Assembly: GCA_964437445.1 (NCBI GenBank)
Contig: CAYTGR010000001.1
Location: 92,564 to 156,563, forward strand
DNA from: CAYTGR01 sp964437445
GTDB lineage: Bacteria; Chloroflexota; Anaerolineae; B4-G1; SLSP01
Length of the DNA stretch: 64,000 nucleotides
Direction of reading: 5' to 3'
The position numbers and the translations under genes are program-made. Below the pieces are notes generated by a model. It was given only the letters and a program-made list of their open reading frames with translations. It was not told the DNA's origin and made no database searches. Below, piece by piece: positions 1-8,707 of this stretch. Position 1 is the stretch's first letter. Each line of letters begins with the position of its first letter.

Positions 1-681
1 GTTGTAACCCAGGCGCACATGTTCCAACCAGGACCCCATTTCGTCACGTCCTTGATTGCGCAAGCTGCGGCATAAGCGGGCAATGGCCTCATCGTTGGTG
101 ACGATGATCCCCCCCTCACCCGTGGTGATTTGTTTGTTGGGGTAAAACGCAAAAGCGGCTGCGTCGCCAAATTGTCCCAATTTGCGTCCTTTGTATTCCG
201 CCCCTAAGGCTTCGCAGGAATCATCAATCACCCGCAGCCCGTGCCGTTCCGCGACGGCGAGGATGGCATCCCATTCCGCCGGATGGCCGAAGACGTCCAC
301 GGCCATGATGGCTTTGGTCTTAGGTGTGACTTTGCGCGCCAGATCGTCGGGGTCAAGGTTGTACGTTTCCGGTTCCACGTCTACAAACACCGGCGTGGCA
401 CGTTCGTAAAGGATGGCATTGACACTGGCAGCAAAGGTGAAGGAGGGCACTAACACTTCATCACCGGGGCCAAGCCCCAACGCCCGTACCAGCAGATGCA
501 AGGCCGCGGTGCCTGAGCTGACGGCGATGGCGTGCTTGACACCGATGTAGTTGGCCATTAACTGTTCAAATTCCACGGCATACTGGCCCAGGGCCAATCT
601 TCCTGAACGGACTACGGTGCTGACGGCGGCTACGTCGGATTCATCTATCTCCGGCGCAGACATGGGGATTTGTTCATTCAT
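1..681 (-). CDS. DegT/DnrJ/EryC1 sugar aminotransferase, C-terminus cut by window edge
   Basis: PLP-dependent sugar aminotransferase, fold type I, that would aminate a nucleotide-linked keto sugar for the surface polysaccharide. The translated N-terminal 227 residues begin MNEQIPMSAPEIDES and carry the family hallmarks: SSGTAALHL (PLP phosphate region), VIDDSCEALGAEY (Asp that binds the pyridine nitrogen), and FYPNKQITTGEGG with the Schiff-base Lys. The ATG at 681 is the first Met before the conserved N-terminus. The gene is last in the visible polysaccharide operon and runs off the window. Substrate cannot be read from the fragment. A second homologue lies at 1804 and a third at 22726. Confidence 0.9.
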   Translation of the reverse strand, partial: MNEQIPMSAPEIDESDVAAVSTVVRSGRLALGQYAVEFEQLMANYIGVKHAIAVSSGTAALHLLVRALGLGPGDEVLVPSFTFAASVNAILYERATPVFVDVEPETYNLDPDDLARKVTPKTKAIMAVDVFGHPAEWDAILAVAERHGLRVIDDSCEALGAEYKGRKLGQFGDAAAFAFYPNKQITTGEGGIIVTNDEAIARLCRSLRNQGRDEMGSWLEHVRLGYN

Positions 682-745
682 GGATGCCTCTATTATTGAT
701 TTTTTACTTGGGCTTGGTTTGCAATTGCAGCACTGTGCTACTGCT

Positions 746-1807
746 TTATCTGCGATATGCAGGGAAAAAGTTGTTGTCAGGTGTCCAAGGGTGATTTTGA
801 GCCACTTCCCATTCCTGACGTAATTGCAGTAAAGTCATATAAACTTTTGGATTGTAAATTCGTTTCCCAATCATAAAGGGTATTTTACCGTTTGGAGCAA
901 AAGAGAGTTTATAACGAAAAATACTATCTTGTGGTTTGTACCCCCCGCCCAATACAAAAGCCGTTTTATGTGCTGCCATTCCCCATTCTATAATGGCATG
1001 TTTGAGCAAGTCATTGGGACGTAAATCAAAAAAATCATCCAATGTTCCTCCAAGAAAGGAGTAAATATAGCGAGTAGATACCAAGACAAGTTCGGTGGAA
1101 ATAATTTTATCTTGGTACGATACATGAAAAAAAATGAAACCACCTTTTAGTTTTTCGATCAATGTCTGAAAAAATTGTTCAGGGAAATAGTATTGTGATT
1201 CAGCTTGTCGGCGCTCCATTGTAGCATAATAAATTGACAGGAACTCTTGCAACCGATCTCCTGTTTCATCTATACAAACACTTAATCCATTACGGCGTGC
1301 CTTATTCACATTTTTGCGAACTTTGTGTTCATAATCCATCCACAATGTGTCAGGATCAAGATTCAAAGTTCGTACTATGTTTATGGATCTGGTTTCCACC
1401 TCGCCAACAAAGGGCAATAATTGCTCTGGAAAGAGAGCCAGTCTGGCAAAACCGCATACAATATTTTGTTGCATACACCATGTTTCAAAGGCGGACCAAA
1501 AGGATGGTGCGTTTATAGAGCCCCAAGTGAAAGGTCCACCGTAACCGTAAGGAGTGGTCCAATCGTAGTAGTGATTATAATCCTTCGCCCACGGTTCTTC
1601 AGATAGAGGTCTCAATATTAGTGGGAATAGTACTCCGCCCTGGTCACTATTCAAAGCTGCACAAAGGACACGATCACAAGAGCGGGCAAATAAACGGACA
1701 TATTCGGGATGTGCACTAATTTCTCGGTTGGGCCAAGCTTGCCACAGCTTGATCCAGGTGGTTAATTGTTCTGATAGTGCAGCATCTAAAATTTTAAATT
1801 GGTTCAT
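746..1807 (-). CDS. GNAT/FemAB-like N-acyltransferase (Acetyltransf_6 type)
   Basis: A 353-residue protein of the FemAB-like double-GNAT class, which transfers acyl or aminoacyl groups to amino sugars or peptidoglycan precursors. Supporting segments are the N-terminal SAHPEYVRLFARSCDR, a central KVRKNVNKARRNGLSV basic helix typical of FemAB-like proteins, and the C-terminal YSFLGGTLDDFFDLRPND followed by EWGMAAHKTAFVLGGG. Its start overlaps the stop of the upstream aminotransferase by an ATGA junction. An aminotransferase plus an acyltransferase side by side suggests making and N-acylating an amino sugar. The substrate is inferred, not shown. A+T content is visibly higher here than in the nucleotide-sugar genes to the right, as is common for variable polysaccharide genes. 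Confidence 0.75.
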   Translation of the reverse strand: MNQFKILDAALSEQLTTWIKLWQAWPNREISAHPEYVRLFARSCDRVLCAALNSDQGGVLFPLILRPLSEEPWAKDYNHYYDWTTPYGYGGPFTWGSINAPSFWSAFETWCMQQNIVCGFARLALFPEQLLPFVGEVETRSINIVRTLNLDPDTLWMDYEHKVRKNVNKARRNGLSVCIDETGDRLQEFLSIYYATMERRQAESQYYFPEQFFQTLIEKLKGGFIFFHVSYQDKIISTELVLVSTRYIYSFLGGTLDDFFDLRPNDLLKHAIIEWGMAAHKTAFVLGGGYKPQDSIFRYKLSFAPNGKIPFMIGKRIYNPKVYMTLLQLRQEWEVAQNHPWTPDNNFFPAYRR

Positions 1808-2757
1808 TCAGGAAGTCTTGGAAGGGAAATTAACATTTCTTGTAGATACCTGATCATGCCCTCTAAATCAGAAGGAGAAATATCTTGATGAACGGGTAAG
1901 TTTAAAATGCGTTTTGCAATTTTATGCGAGATAGGAAAGCTACTATTATCTATTTGGCTGATTAAGGTGTGGTAGAGACTCACTACCCCGTATCCATTCT
2001 CATTCATTTTAAAATAGAGTTTATCGCGTGAAATATTACGAACCAAAATTGGCAATGTCTGGGGCACTACTCCCTCAGGGATTGTGGGGAAAAGTATAGA
2101 AATTTCCCCTTCAAGTGGCGTTAACATCTCTAAAAGCGCCTGGGCATTTTCCCTTCGCTGAAGGGCAATACCTGTCCAATCGTATGTGCGAGGGTCTTGG
2201 GGGAGTGAGGTCTGCCACGGGTTACTTTCTAATGCAGTCAGATCAGCCATAGAAGGATTATTCAAAGCTAACCACCCACCATAAGGGAAAGGCAACATTT
2301 TATGCAAAGAAAAAAAGGCCACATTTCCCCAGCGTCCTGTTATGCCTCCCCACCAATCAGAATATAGGGCATGTGCTTCATCTTCAATAATTATCAGGTT
2401 CTGTTCACGAGCTAGTTGCACAATAGTAGCTATGTTGGGGTCTGGAAATCCGAAATAGTGAATTAGCAACAAAACTCGCGTTTGTGGATAATGCATCTGG
2501 GCTTGCAAATCAGCCAAGTCAATCGTCAAATCTTCATTAATTCTATAAAAACGGAAGCTAATCCCCAGTTCTTTAATAGGATCAAAGACGCCAGACCCTT
2601 CATTCTTACTCCAGCCGATATAGGCCGGTATCATAATTTCATCTTGTGGTTCCATGTGCAATGTTTGTAAATAGGCTTTAAACGCCGTACGTGCGTTAGG
2701 AAAAGAAAATATTGGACGCCAATATTTTTTTGTGTTTAGTGGGGATTTTGTAATCAT
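1804..2757 (-). CDS. DegT/DnrJ/EryC1-like aminotransferase
   Basis: A 317-residue PLP enzyme of the DegT family, shorter than the usual 360-390 residues. It shows the IIIEDEAHALYSDWWG motif (Asp126 to PLP N1) and FFSLHKMLPFPYGG, where Lys153 is the likely Schiff-base residue. The flanking sequence departs from classic sugar aminotransferases (SFPNARTAFKAYL instead of the usual SSGTxALxxAL), so the substrate may not be a standard keto sugar. It is translationally coupled to the FemAB-like gene through ATGA and lies 8 bases after the GNAT gene stop. Likely role: amine introduction in the same decoration step as its neighbours. Confidence 0.8.
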   Translation of the reverse strand: MITKSPLNTKKYWRPIFSFPNARTAFKAYLQTLHMEPQDEIMIPAYIGWSKNEGSGVFDPIKELGISFRFYRINEDLTIDLADLQAQMHYPQTRVLLLIHYFGFPDPNIATIVQLAREQNLIIIEDEAHALYSDWWGGITGRWGNVAFFSLHKMLPFPYGGWLALNNPSMADLTALESNPWQTSLPQDPRTYDWTGIALQRRENAQALLEMLTPLEGEISILFPTIPEGVVPQTLPILVRNISRDKLYFKMNENGYGVVSLYHTLISQIDNSSFPISHKIAKRILNLPVHQDISPSDLEGMIRYLQEMLISLPRLPE

Positions 2758-2765
2758 TGTCTTTT

Positions 2766-3539
2766 TTACTTTAGTCTCTTCATCAAATGAATACTCTTAT
2801 CCATATCTCTAAATATCCAATTTGGAGGTATCTCTGTGGGTGAAGAAATAATCAGCTCATCTCGTTCTCGTCGCCAGTGCATGTTGATTGCAGCAACCAC
2901 TTCCGATAATTTTAAGCCTTCATAAGTAATAAGTTTACAACAATGCCTAGCTATGAATCCCAGGGTGAAATGACCTGGACCGCATTCGCAATCAATTTTA
3001 CTAAACCCTTTTTCCTTTTCCTCATGCTGCGCGCTCTCTAACGCTTCTAAAGAATAATGCACTGAATAACTACTCCCTGTTGTGGCAGTATTTAAAGCAA
3101 TACGCGCTAGATAAGAGACAGCAGAGGGTTGATAGTTGTGGCCATAATACCATTTGTAAGCTCTTTGATTACTTTCAAAAACATCCAAACTTACTGTTTT
3201 GTATCCATAATCCATTGCAGTTCTTTCGAAATGTTTAAGAAGTAAATTTCCTATTCCTTGTCCTTGTGCTATACTTGCTACAGCAATGTAATTGAGGAAT
3301 AAAGATTGTTCTTGTCGCACTGCATGATAGTATCCTGTCAGATGCTCGTTTTCCCAGGCGACAATAAAAATATGCTTGCTCTGTTCAGGTTTCTGGGCAA
3401 TCAACTCTTTTAAATAAACCACGGATTGAGGAGATTGATAAATAGTGTAAGCCAGATAACGTAGTCCAAATGCTGCGACCTTTAGTGCATAAATGGCGGC
3501 ACTATCTTGTGGAAGCGCTAAACGAATAAAATCAGCCAT
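2766..3539 (-). CDS. GNAT-family N-acetyltransferase with unassigned C-terminal extension
   Basis: Residues 1-150 form a GNAT acetyltransferase: an IRLAxPQDSAAIYAL first strand/helix, and the acetyl-CoA loop AQGQGIGNLLLKHFE followed by SLDVFESNQRAYKWYYGHNYQPS, the typical end of the fold. Residues 160-257 form a Cys-containing tail (KIDCECGPGHFTLGFIARHCC) that I cannot assign. The gene overlaps the sugar transferase stop by 8 bases, so it belongs to the polysaccharide operon. It likely acetylates an amino sugar or a lipid-linked precursor, but RimI-like protein acetylation cannot be excluded. Confidence 0.8.
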   Translation of the reverse strand: MADFIRLALPQDSAAIYALKVAAFGLRYLAYTIYQSPQSVVYLKELIAQKPEQSKHIFIVAWENEHLTGYYHAVRQEQSLFLNYIAVASIAQGQGIGNLLLKHFERTAMDYGYKTVSLDVFESNQRAYKWYYGHNYQPSAVSYLARIALNTATTGSSYSVHYSLEALESAQHEEKEKGFSKIDCECGPGHFTLGFIARHCCKLITYEGLKLSEVVAAINMHWRRERDELIISSPTEIPPNWIFRDMDKSIHLMKRLK

Positions 3540-4176
3540 TTATGATTCCTTTTTGGCGACGCGATCTTTCTTCATCAAGATTTAACATGGTAGTACCGGG
3601 GTCTACTTGTAATCCTTGACGAGTTATGACGCGCCATAAGGTCAACCATAGAATTTTTAAATCTAACCAGAATGACAATGACTGTACGTATTGAACATCT
3701 GTCGCAATTCGCAGATCCCACGATAAGTTATTACGCCCAGAGATTTGCGCCAGTCCAGTAATACCTGGTCTGACATTGAAACGAGTTTTTTCGGTTTCAT
3801 AAAAATAGGGCATATAACGCATGAGTAATGGCCGTGGCCCCACCAGGCTCATGTCACCTTTGATCACATTCCATAGCTCAGGCAGCTCATCCAGGCTGGT
3901 GCTGCGCAGGAAACGTCCAAATGGCGTCAACCGCTCACTATCTGGGAGCAGGTTACCGGCGGCATCGCGCGCCTCCGTCATCGTGCGAAATTTGTAGAGC
4001 GTGAAGGGCTTGCCGTGCAGCCCAGGACGCACCTGGCGGAACAACACGGGCGCGCCCAACGTCACGCGCACAACGAGCGCAATGACGAGCATCAGCGGCG
4101 CAAGCAGAACGAGCGCGGGAATTGTCAGTGCAAGGTCAAGCGCGCGTTTGCCGTAGCGTGAGTAGAACTTATTCAT
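3532..4176 (-). CDS. Bacterial sugar transferase (polyprenyl-phosphate sugar-phosphotransferase)
   Basis: Initiating enzyme of the Wzx/Wzy pathway: moves a sugar 1-phosphate from a UDP-sugar to undecaprenyl phosphate at the inner face of the membrane. At 214 residues it is the short PglC/WbaP-core type. It has one N-terminal hydrophobic segment (ALDLALTIPALVLLAPLMLVI), then PVLFRQVRPGLHGKPFTLYKFRTM, STSLDELPELWNVIKGDMSLVGPRP with the catalytic Asp-Glu pair, and RPGITGLAQISGRN. The start overlaps the upstream TumE-like stop by 8 bases. L-FucNAc/QuiNAc pathway genes nearby suggest the primed sugar is a HexNAc, but this is inference. Confidence 0.95.
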   Translation of the reverse strand: MNKFYSRYGKRALDLALTIPALVLLAPLMLVIALVVRVTLGAPVLFRQVRPGLHGKPFTLYKFRTMTEARDAAGNLLPDSERLTPFGRFLRSTSLDELPELWNVIKGDMSLVGPRPLLMRYMPYFYETEKTRFNVRPGITGLAQISGRNNLSWDLRIATDVQYVQSLSFWLDLKILWLTLWRVITRQGLQVDPGTTMLNLDEERSRRQKGIING

Positions 4177-4507
4177 TTGATTGCCGAATAACTGCCATCA
4201 CTTGCTCCAAAGAGGTCTCGAACGATGGCATCAAATTGCCTTTTTGACCGATGTGCTTGTGATGCGGAAAGTTGTCGAGGCGCGTGTGATGAGCAGCGTT
4301 GTCCCAGCCAATTTTTAACTCATTGTCAGCCGTAAGCCAGTAGTAGGCGTAACGCTTGAGGGTATCGCCTGCCCATTGCTCAGCCACCCGCAAATTCGTG
4401 CCGTCCTTAAGATGGAGGACAAGTCGCAGGGTTTCCTCGTCCAATTCCAGCAAGTCTTCTAAAGAGAGACCTTTGATGGCTTCTAACGTCAATGTTTGTG
4501 TTGACAT
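4169..4507 (-). CDS. TumE-like (DUF6516) toxin-family protein
   Basis: A small soluble protein resembling the TumE/DUF6516 family, described as the toxin side of TumE-TumA pairs. Diagnostic segments are LVLHLKDGTNLRVAEQ, KRYAYYWL, GWDNAAHHTRLDNFPHHKH and a C-terminal LEQVMAVIRQ helix. I use the ATG at 4507; a GTG at 4522 in the same frame is possible, and neither has a strong ribosome site. No TumA-type helix-turn-helix partner is adjacent. Instead the gene overlaps the priming sugar transferase by 8 bases within the polysaccharide operon. It may be an orphan toxin, a domesticated nuclease-fold protein, or a recent insertion. Confidence 0.75.
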   Translation of the reverse strand: MSTQTLTLEAIKGLSLEDLLELDEETLRLVLHLKDGTNLRVAEQWAGDTLKRYAYYWLTADNELKIGWDNAAHHTRLDNFPHHKHIGQKGNLMPSFETSLEQVMAVIRQSNE

Positions 4508-4606
4508 AGTAAATTCTTGCACTTGCGTGTTTGGTCGCCTTCATTGTAACACAAGTTTGGGGTATGGAGAATCATAGAGTTTTTATACCGAGGGTTATCT
4601 GAATGG

Positions 4607-5839
4607 TTATGAATTAGCGCTCAAGCCGGCAAGGATCTGCATACGTTGTTCAAAACGCTCTATCCCCACTTGCATGGACAGATTCTCATAATAAAACTGC
4701 TTACCGGCCTGCCCAAGACGCTCGCGTTCTGCAACTGGCATGGTTGCCAGCTTAACCACGGTCTCAGCCAGGGCAACCGGGTCTTGGGGGGGGCACAACA
4801 AGCCGGCATCTGCCCGTTGCACCAGAGCCGCAGCATCCCCCCGCACGGCCATGATGATCGGCTTGCCCATATACAAGTAGGCCTGGGTCTTGGAGGGAAT
4901 GGTGATCCGAAATAGCGGGTCGTCTTTAAGATGGACTAACAAAGCATCTGCCAGGGCATAGAAACGTCCCATGGCTTCTGGTGGTTGCCCGGGCAAGAAT
5001 TGCACATTGTTCAACCCCATGGCTACAGCACGCGCTTCTAAGCGCGCGCGCTCTATCCCCTGCCCCATCAGGACAAACTGCACCGACGGCATCGCAGCGG
5101 AGCAGATTTGGGCGGCCTCCAAAACGGTATCCAGCCCTTGCATGATTCCCATTGTGCCGGCAAAGAGCACATTGAAATGATCTTTGAAACCCAGTTCTTC
5201 CGCGAGCGCTTCATCATACGGAGCCGGCTTTTGGGTGGTTTCATCGCACCAATTGTAGATCACTTCGATTTTGCTGGCGCTCACGCCGCGTGCAATTAAC
5301 GTCTGTTTAAATCCCGGAGATAGTACCGTCAACCAGTCTGCCCGCCGGTAAATCCAGGAACAGGTCACCATTAAAGCCGGGAGCCACCAACCGCCACGCA
5401 ACATACCGGAGCTGGTGACAGATTCTGGCCATAAATCCTGTACATCCATAATAACTTTGGCATGGAATAGCTGCCGCAACAGAAAAGCTGCCGGGCCGAG
5501 GGTAACAAGATTATAGACATAAATGACATCGGGCCGGCTAACTACCCACGGGCCGATGAGAAGACAGGAGAGGGCGAAGCTTAAGTAGTTTATCATCCGG
5601 CGTAAACCCGAGCGATCATGGCTGGGATAAAGCGCTACCCGATTGACTCGTATACCCTCCATAACCTCTCGTTGCCAAAGGCGAAGGCGATAACCCGGAT
5701 ATAGTTTGCCACCCGGATAGTTGGGAAATCCGGTAAGTACTTCTACAGTATGTCCGCGCGCGGCTAATGCCTGGGCAAAAGGCAATCCTTTAAAGGTGGG
5801 CTCTGGTTGAAACCACTGTGTGAGTAGCAGGATCTTCAT
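4607..5839 (-). CDS. GT4 glycosyltransferase, WbuB-like
   Basis: A 410-residue retaining glycosyltransferase of GT-B fold. The N-terminal acceptor half opens with ILLLTQWFQPEPTFKGLPFA and LTGFPNYPGGKLYPGYR, characteristic of the WbuB branch that transfers L-FucNAc-like sugars in E. coli and relatives. The C-terminal half carries the nucleotide-sugar fold: FAGTMGIMQGLDTVLEAA, LPGQPPEAM and FRITIPSKTQAYLYMGKPI. It follows the FnlC-type 2-epimerase gene directly, the same neighbourhood as wbuB in O-antigen loci. That supports transfer of UDP-L-FucNAc or L-QuiNAc onto the lipid-linked chain. Acceptor unknown. Confidence 0.88.
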   Translation of the reverse strand: MKILLLTQWFQPEPTFKGLPFAQALAARGHTVEVLTGFPNYPGGKLYPGYRLRLWQREVMEGIRVNRVALYPSHDRSGLRRMINYLSFALSCLLIGPWVVSRPDVIYVYNLVTLGPAAFLLRQLFHAKVIMDVQDLWPESVTSSGMLRGGWWLPALMVTCSWIYRRADWLTVLSPGFKQTLIARGVSASKIEVIYNWCDETTQKPAPYDEALAEELGFKDHFNVLFAGTMGIMQGLDTVLEAAQICSAAMPSVQFVLMGQGIERARLEARAVAMGLNNVQFLPGQPPEAMGRFYALADALLVHLKDDPLFRITIPSKTQAYLYMGKPIIMAVRGDAAALVQRADAGLLCPPQDPVALAETVVKLATMPVAERERLGQAGKQFYYENLSMQVGIERFEQRMQILAGLSANS

Positions 5840-5887
5840 AGGGCTGTTGATTAACTGACGGGATATTTACTCCATAACTCTGTTTAA

Positions 5888-7009
5888 TTAGGGAGACTTT
5901 TGCCATACCACCCGATTGACGTAATCGGTGTAACTGATGATGAGGCGAACAACTTTTGCGGAAACATTAGGCATAGCGTAATCTGGCACGAGGCGGAGAG
6001 TGCGTGTATCGCCGCGCCCCTGCGTTTCCAGGATCGCCAATCCTTCCTGTACCCGCTCCCACTTCAATCCTACCAGCATGACCGCTCCTTCCTCCATCCC
6101 CTCCGGCCGTTCGTGGGCCTGCCGGATATTGAGCGCCGGCAAGTTGAGGATAGAGGATTCTTCCGTAATTGTACCACTGTCTGAAAGGACCGCGCGCGCG
6201 CTTTTCTGCAATGCGATGTAATCGCAAAAGCCAAAGGGCTTCATTAACTCTACATTTTCAGGTAACTTGATCTTTGCTGTTTCCAGGCGTTTGCGCGTGC
6301 GCGGGTGCGTGGAGACAATCACGCGCCGCCCCGATTCGGCGAGATGTGTCAGCACGTCTATCAATCCCGCGAATTGCGCGGGATCGTCCACGTTCTCCTC
6401 ACGGTGCGCGCTGACGACATAGTACTCGTACCGGGTCAGTCCTAAACGCGCCAGCACATCCGAGCGCTCAATTTTGGGTTGGTAATAGTGCAAGACCTCA
6501 TACATCGGGCTGCCGGTCTTGATGACGCGGTCAGGTGGTAGCCCCTCGCGCAAGAGATACTCGCGCGCGATGTCCGAGTACGGCAGGTTGATGTCGCTGA
6601 TGTGATCCACGATGCGCCGGTTGATTTCCTCGGGCACGCGCTCATCAAAGCAGCGGTTTCCTGCTTCCATGTGAAAGATAGGAATCTTGAGCCGTTTGGC
6701 GGCGATGGCGGCCAGACAGCTGTTGGTGTCGCCTAAAACGAGCATCGCGTCGGGCCTGGTTTGTCTTAAGACTGCGTCGGCGCGGGCGATGACCAGCCCG
6801 ATGGTCTCCGCCGCTGTGGCGCCGGCAGCCTCCAGGAAGAAATCGGGTTTGCGCAGTTCCAGATCCTCAAAAAAAACCTGGTTGAGTTCGTAATCGTAAT
6901 TCTGCCCGGTGTGGATAATGGTATGTTCGGTATAGCGATCCAGGAGCGCCATGATCCTGGAGAGACGAATAATTTCCGGGCGTGTGCCAACGATGGTAGC
7001 AACTTTCAT
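5888..7009 (-). CDS. wecB: UDP-N-acetylglucosamine 2-epimerase (non-hydrolysing), FnlC/WbjD subgroup
   Basis: GT-B-like epimerase of 373 residues. Motifs: GTRPEIIRLSRIM at the N-terminus, HTGQNYDYELNQVFFEDL, VLGDTNSCLAA, MEAGNRCFDERVPEEINRR, and SDSGTITEESSILNLPAL with HERPEGMEEG. The SDSGTITEESSILN version separates the FnlC/WbjD branch (last step to UDP-L-FucNAc or L-QuiNAc) from ordinary WecB. I start at the ATG at 7009, 13 bases after the reductase stop and with an AGAGGTG ribosome site; an in-frame upstream extension to 7063 would overlap the neighbour and is unlikely. FnlA-type and RmlD-type genes upstream complete the pathway. Confidence 0.93.
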   Translation of the reverse strand: MKVATIVGTRPEIIRLSRIMALLDRYTEHTIIHTGQNYDYELNQVFFEDLELRKPDFFLEAAGATAAETIGLVIARADAVLRQTRPDAMLVLGDTNSCLAAIAAKRLKIPIFHMEAGNRCFDERVPEEINRRIVDHISDINLPYSDIAREYLLREGLPPDRVIKTGSPMYEVLHYYQPKIERSDVLARLGLTRYEYYVVSAHREENVDDPAQFAGLIDVLTHLAESGRRVIVSTHPRTRKRLETAKIKLPENVELMKPFGFCDYIALQKSARAVLSDSGTITEESSILNLPALNIRQAHERPEGMEEGAVMLVGLKWERVQEGLAILETQGRGDTRTLRLVPDYAMPNVSAKVVRLIISYTDYVNRVVWQKSP

Positions 7010-7022
7010 AAACAAGCACCTC

Positions 7023-7934
7023 TCATTCCAATCTCCCGCTGCTGTGACTCTGCTTCCATGCATCGTAGGGGGTTGGGTCTTGCGCCACCGTTGAGATCAT
7101 TTCGTCCCACGAAGGAATTGCGTAGCCGGTGGCTGCTCTGAAGCGCGTGGCATCTAAACTGCGGTCACAGAAAAATTGGTCTTCGGGCTCAATTTCAATG
7201 GGCAGGTTCATGGCGTCCCGAATCCTGACCAGGAGCTCATATTTGCTGATCGGGGCACTGGCAACCTGGTATAGGCCTGAAAGCGTGGGGTAATGCTCAA
7301 TTAAATCACCCATGATCTGCGCTAAGACCTGAGTAGGGAAACCGGTATAGATGGCGCGAGTGTAACCCTTAACTGTTTTGCCGCGTTGGCTGAGGAACCA
7401 TTCTAACAGAGCACTGTCTTTGACAAAATCGCGCCCAAAGATGGAGGTGCGGATGGTCAGACAGCCGGGGCGATCTATTTCGCCCAACAGTTTGGTGCGT
7501 CCATACAGATCTTCAGGGTCAGGAATATCGGTCTCTGTGTAATTTCCTTTACGTCCACTGAAAACACAATCGGTGCTCATATGGAATAGCCGTGCCCCGG
7601 TAGCCGCGCACAGGTCTGCCAGCCGATGGGGAAATAGGGCGTTTAACTGGATGCTGAGGATCGGATCTTTAGCCTCCTGGAGTTGCTTGATGATCCCGAT
7701 GCAGTTGATGACAACCTCTGGTCGGGTTTGAGCCAGGGCGCGGACCACCGTCTCAAAATTGAGGGCGTTGACGCCGCTCACCAGCTGCCCGCGCGCGGCC
7801 TGCTCGTACATGGGGTAGCGCTTCCAACTCCCCTGAGGATGCTGGAATGTGGCGTAGGTTTCAAAACGCTGGCTCAAGATCTGAAAGACCTTGTGCCCTA
7901 ACATACCTTCGCCGCCTAAAATTAAAATTTTCAT
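7023..7934 (-). CDS. RmlD-type SDR reductase (WbvR-like, dTDP-4-dehydrorhamnose reductase superfamily)
   Basis: A 303-residue extended SDR: ILILGGEGMLGHKV nucleotide-binding turn, CIGIIKQLQEA, HMSTDCVFSGRKGNYTE with DLYGRTKLLGE (catalytic Tyr-x-x-x-Lys region), and SIFGRDF. The start at 7934 has a strong site (GGGAGGTAACTGAC before the ATG); longer readings cross the N gap and are artefacts. In S. aureus Cap5F or P. aeruginosa WbjC the matching step uses an SDR with a C-terminal cupin domain. This protein is too short for that domain, as in the V. cholerae O37 WbvR enzyme of the UDP-L-QuiNAc route. Product assignment is inferred from context. Confidence 0.85.
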   Translation of the reverse strand: MKILILGGEGMLGHKVFQILSQRFETYATFQHPQGSWKRYPMYEQAARGQLVSGVNALNFETVVRALAQTRPEVVINCIGIIKQLQEAKDPILSIQLNALFPHRLADLCAATGARLFHMSTDCVFSGRKGNYTETDIPDPEDLYGRTKLLGEIDRPGCLTIRTSIFGRDFVKDSALLEWFLSQRGKTVKGYTRAIYTGFPTQVLAQIMGDLIEHYPTLSGLYQVASAPISKYELLVRIRDAMNLPIEIEPEDQFFCDRSLDATRFRAATGYAIPSWDEMISTVAQDPTPYDAWKQSHSSGRLE

Positions 7935-7935
7935 G

Positions 7936-8689
7936 TCAGTTACCTCCCAGTTCGGCCTGGGCCCAGGCCAGATATTCTTGCAGCCCCGTTGCCAGGTCTN
8001 NNNNNNNNNNNNNNNNNNNNNNNNNNNNNNNNNNNNNNNNNNNNNNNNNNNNNNNNNNNNNNNNNNNNNNNNNNNNNNNNNNNNNNNNNNNNNNNNNNNT
8101 GATCCCGCAAAAGCCGGTGGACAAAGATGGGGATAACGTTGCCATACGCATCGTAGCGTTGGTTGATCCCGTAGACATTGAAGTAACGCAGGCAGATGCA
8201 TTCCAAGGGAGGATACAATTTGGCGTAAGCCAGACAAAGTTTCTCGGCGGCCAGCTTGCTGGCGCCATAGGGGGAATCTGGCTCCACCGGATGATCCTCA
8301 CGGATGGGCAGGGTCTTCAACTCGCCGAAAATGCCGGCCGAAGAAGAGAAAACAATTTTACGCACCTGAGCCCGGCGGGCAGCTTCCAGGAGGTGAAGTG
8401 TGCCCAGGACATTGATTTCTGCATCCTCCACCGGATGCTCAATAGAACGTTTGTTGCCTACCGAAGCAGCCAGGTGAAAGACTACTTCCACATCTGCCAT
8501 AGCTCGCTGGACCAACCCGGCATCGCGTATGTCACCCATTATGAATTGCAGGTTGGCAAACGGCTCCAGATTACGGCGATACCCGGAAGAGAGGTTATCC
8601 AAGACTACTACTTCATGTCCCTGGGCGATTAACAGGGCAACAAGATTGGAACCGATGAAACCGGCTCCCCCCGTGACTAAGGCTTTCAT
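7936..8689 (-). CDS. NDP-sugar epimerase (GalE-like extended SDR), interrupted by N gap
   Basis: The N-terminal part is a clear extended SDR: VTGGAGFIGSNLVALLI, VVVLDNLSSGYRRNL, GDIRDAGLV, FHLAASVGNKRSIEHP, SSSAGIFGE and SPYGASKLAAEKL with the catalytic Tyr/Lys. The N run at 8000-8099 removes the substrate-binding region. Beyond it the C-terminus DLATGLQEYLAWAQAELGGN and stop at 7936 are in a different frame, so the gap is not truly 100 bases. The stop lies one base before the RmlD-type gene start, showing operon coupling. Probably a UDP-glucose or UDP-GlcNAc 4-epimerase supplying the polysaccharide; exact substrate unknown. Confidence 0.88.
8000..8099. other. Scaffold gap of 100 N
   Basis: Placeholder inside the NDP-sugar epimerase. 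The reading frames on the two sides do not match across exactly 100 bases, so the true length differs from 100 or a base is wrong at a contig edge. Confidence 0.98.
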
Positions 8690-8707
8690 AACGTTTCTCG
8701 CTCGCTT

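Noticed and set aside
4543..4548. TACAAT as -10 of a separate promoter for the TumE-like gene
   Set aside because: No acceptable -35 at 15-19 bases; the spacer from the previous gene is short and read-through is likely.
7023..8237. 404-residue reading of the RmlD-type gene through the N gap
   Set aside because: Translation through N is meaningless; the ATG at 7934 has a strong ribosome site and matches the family N-terminus.
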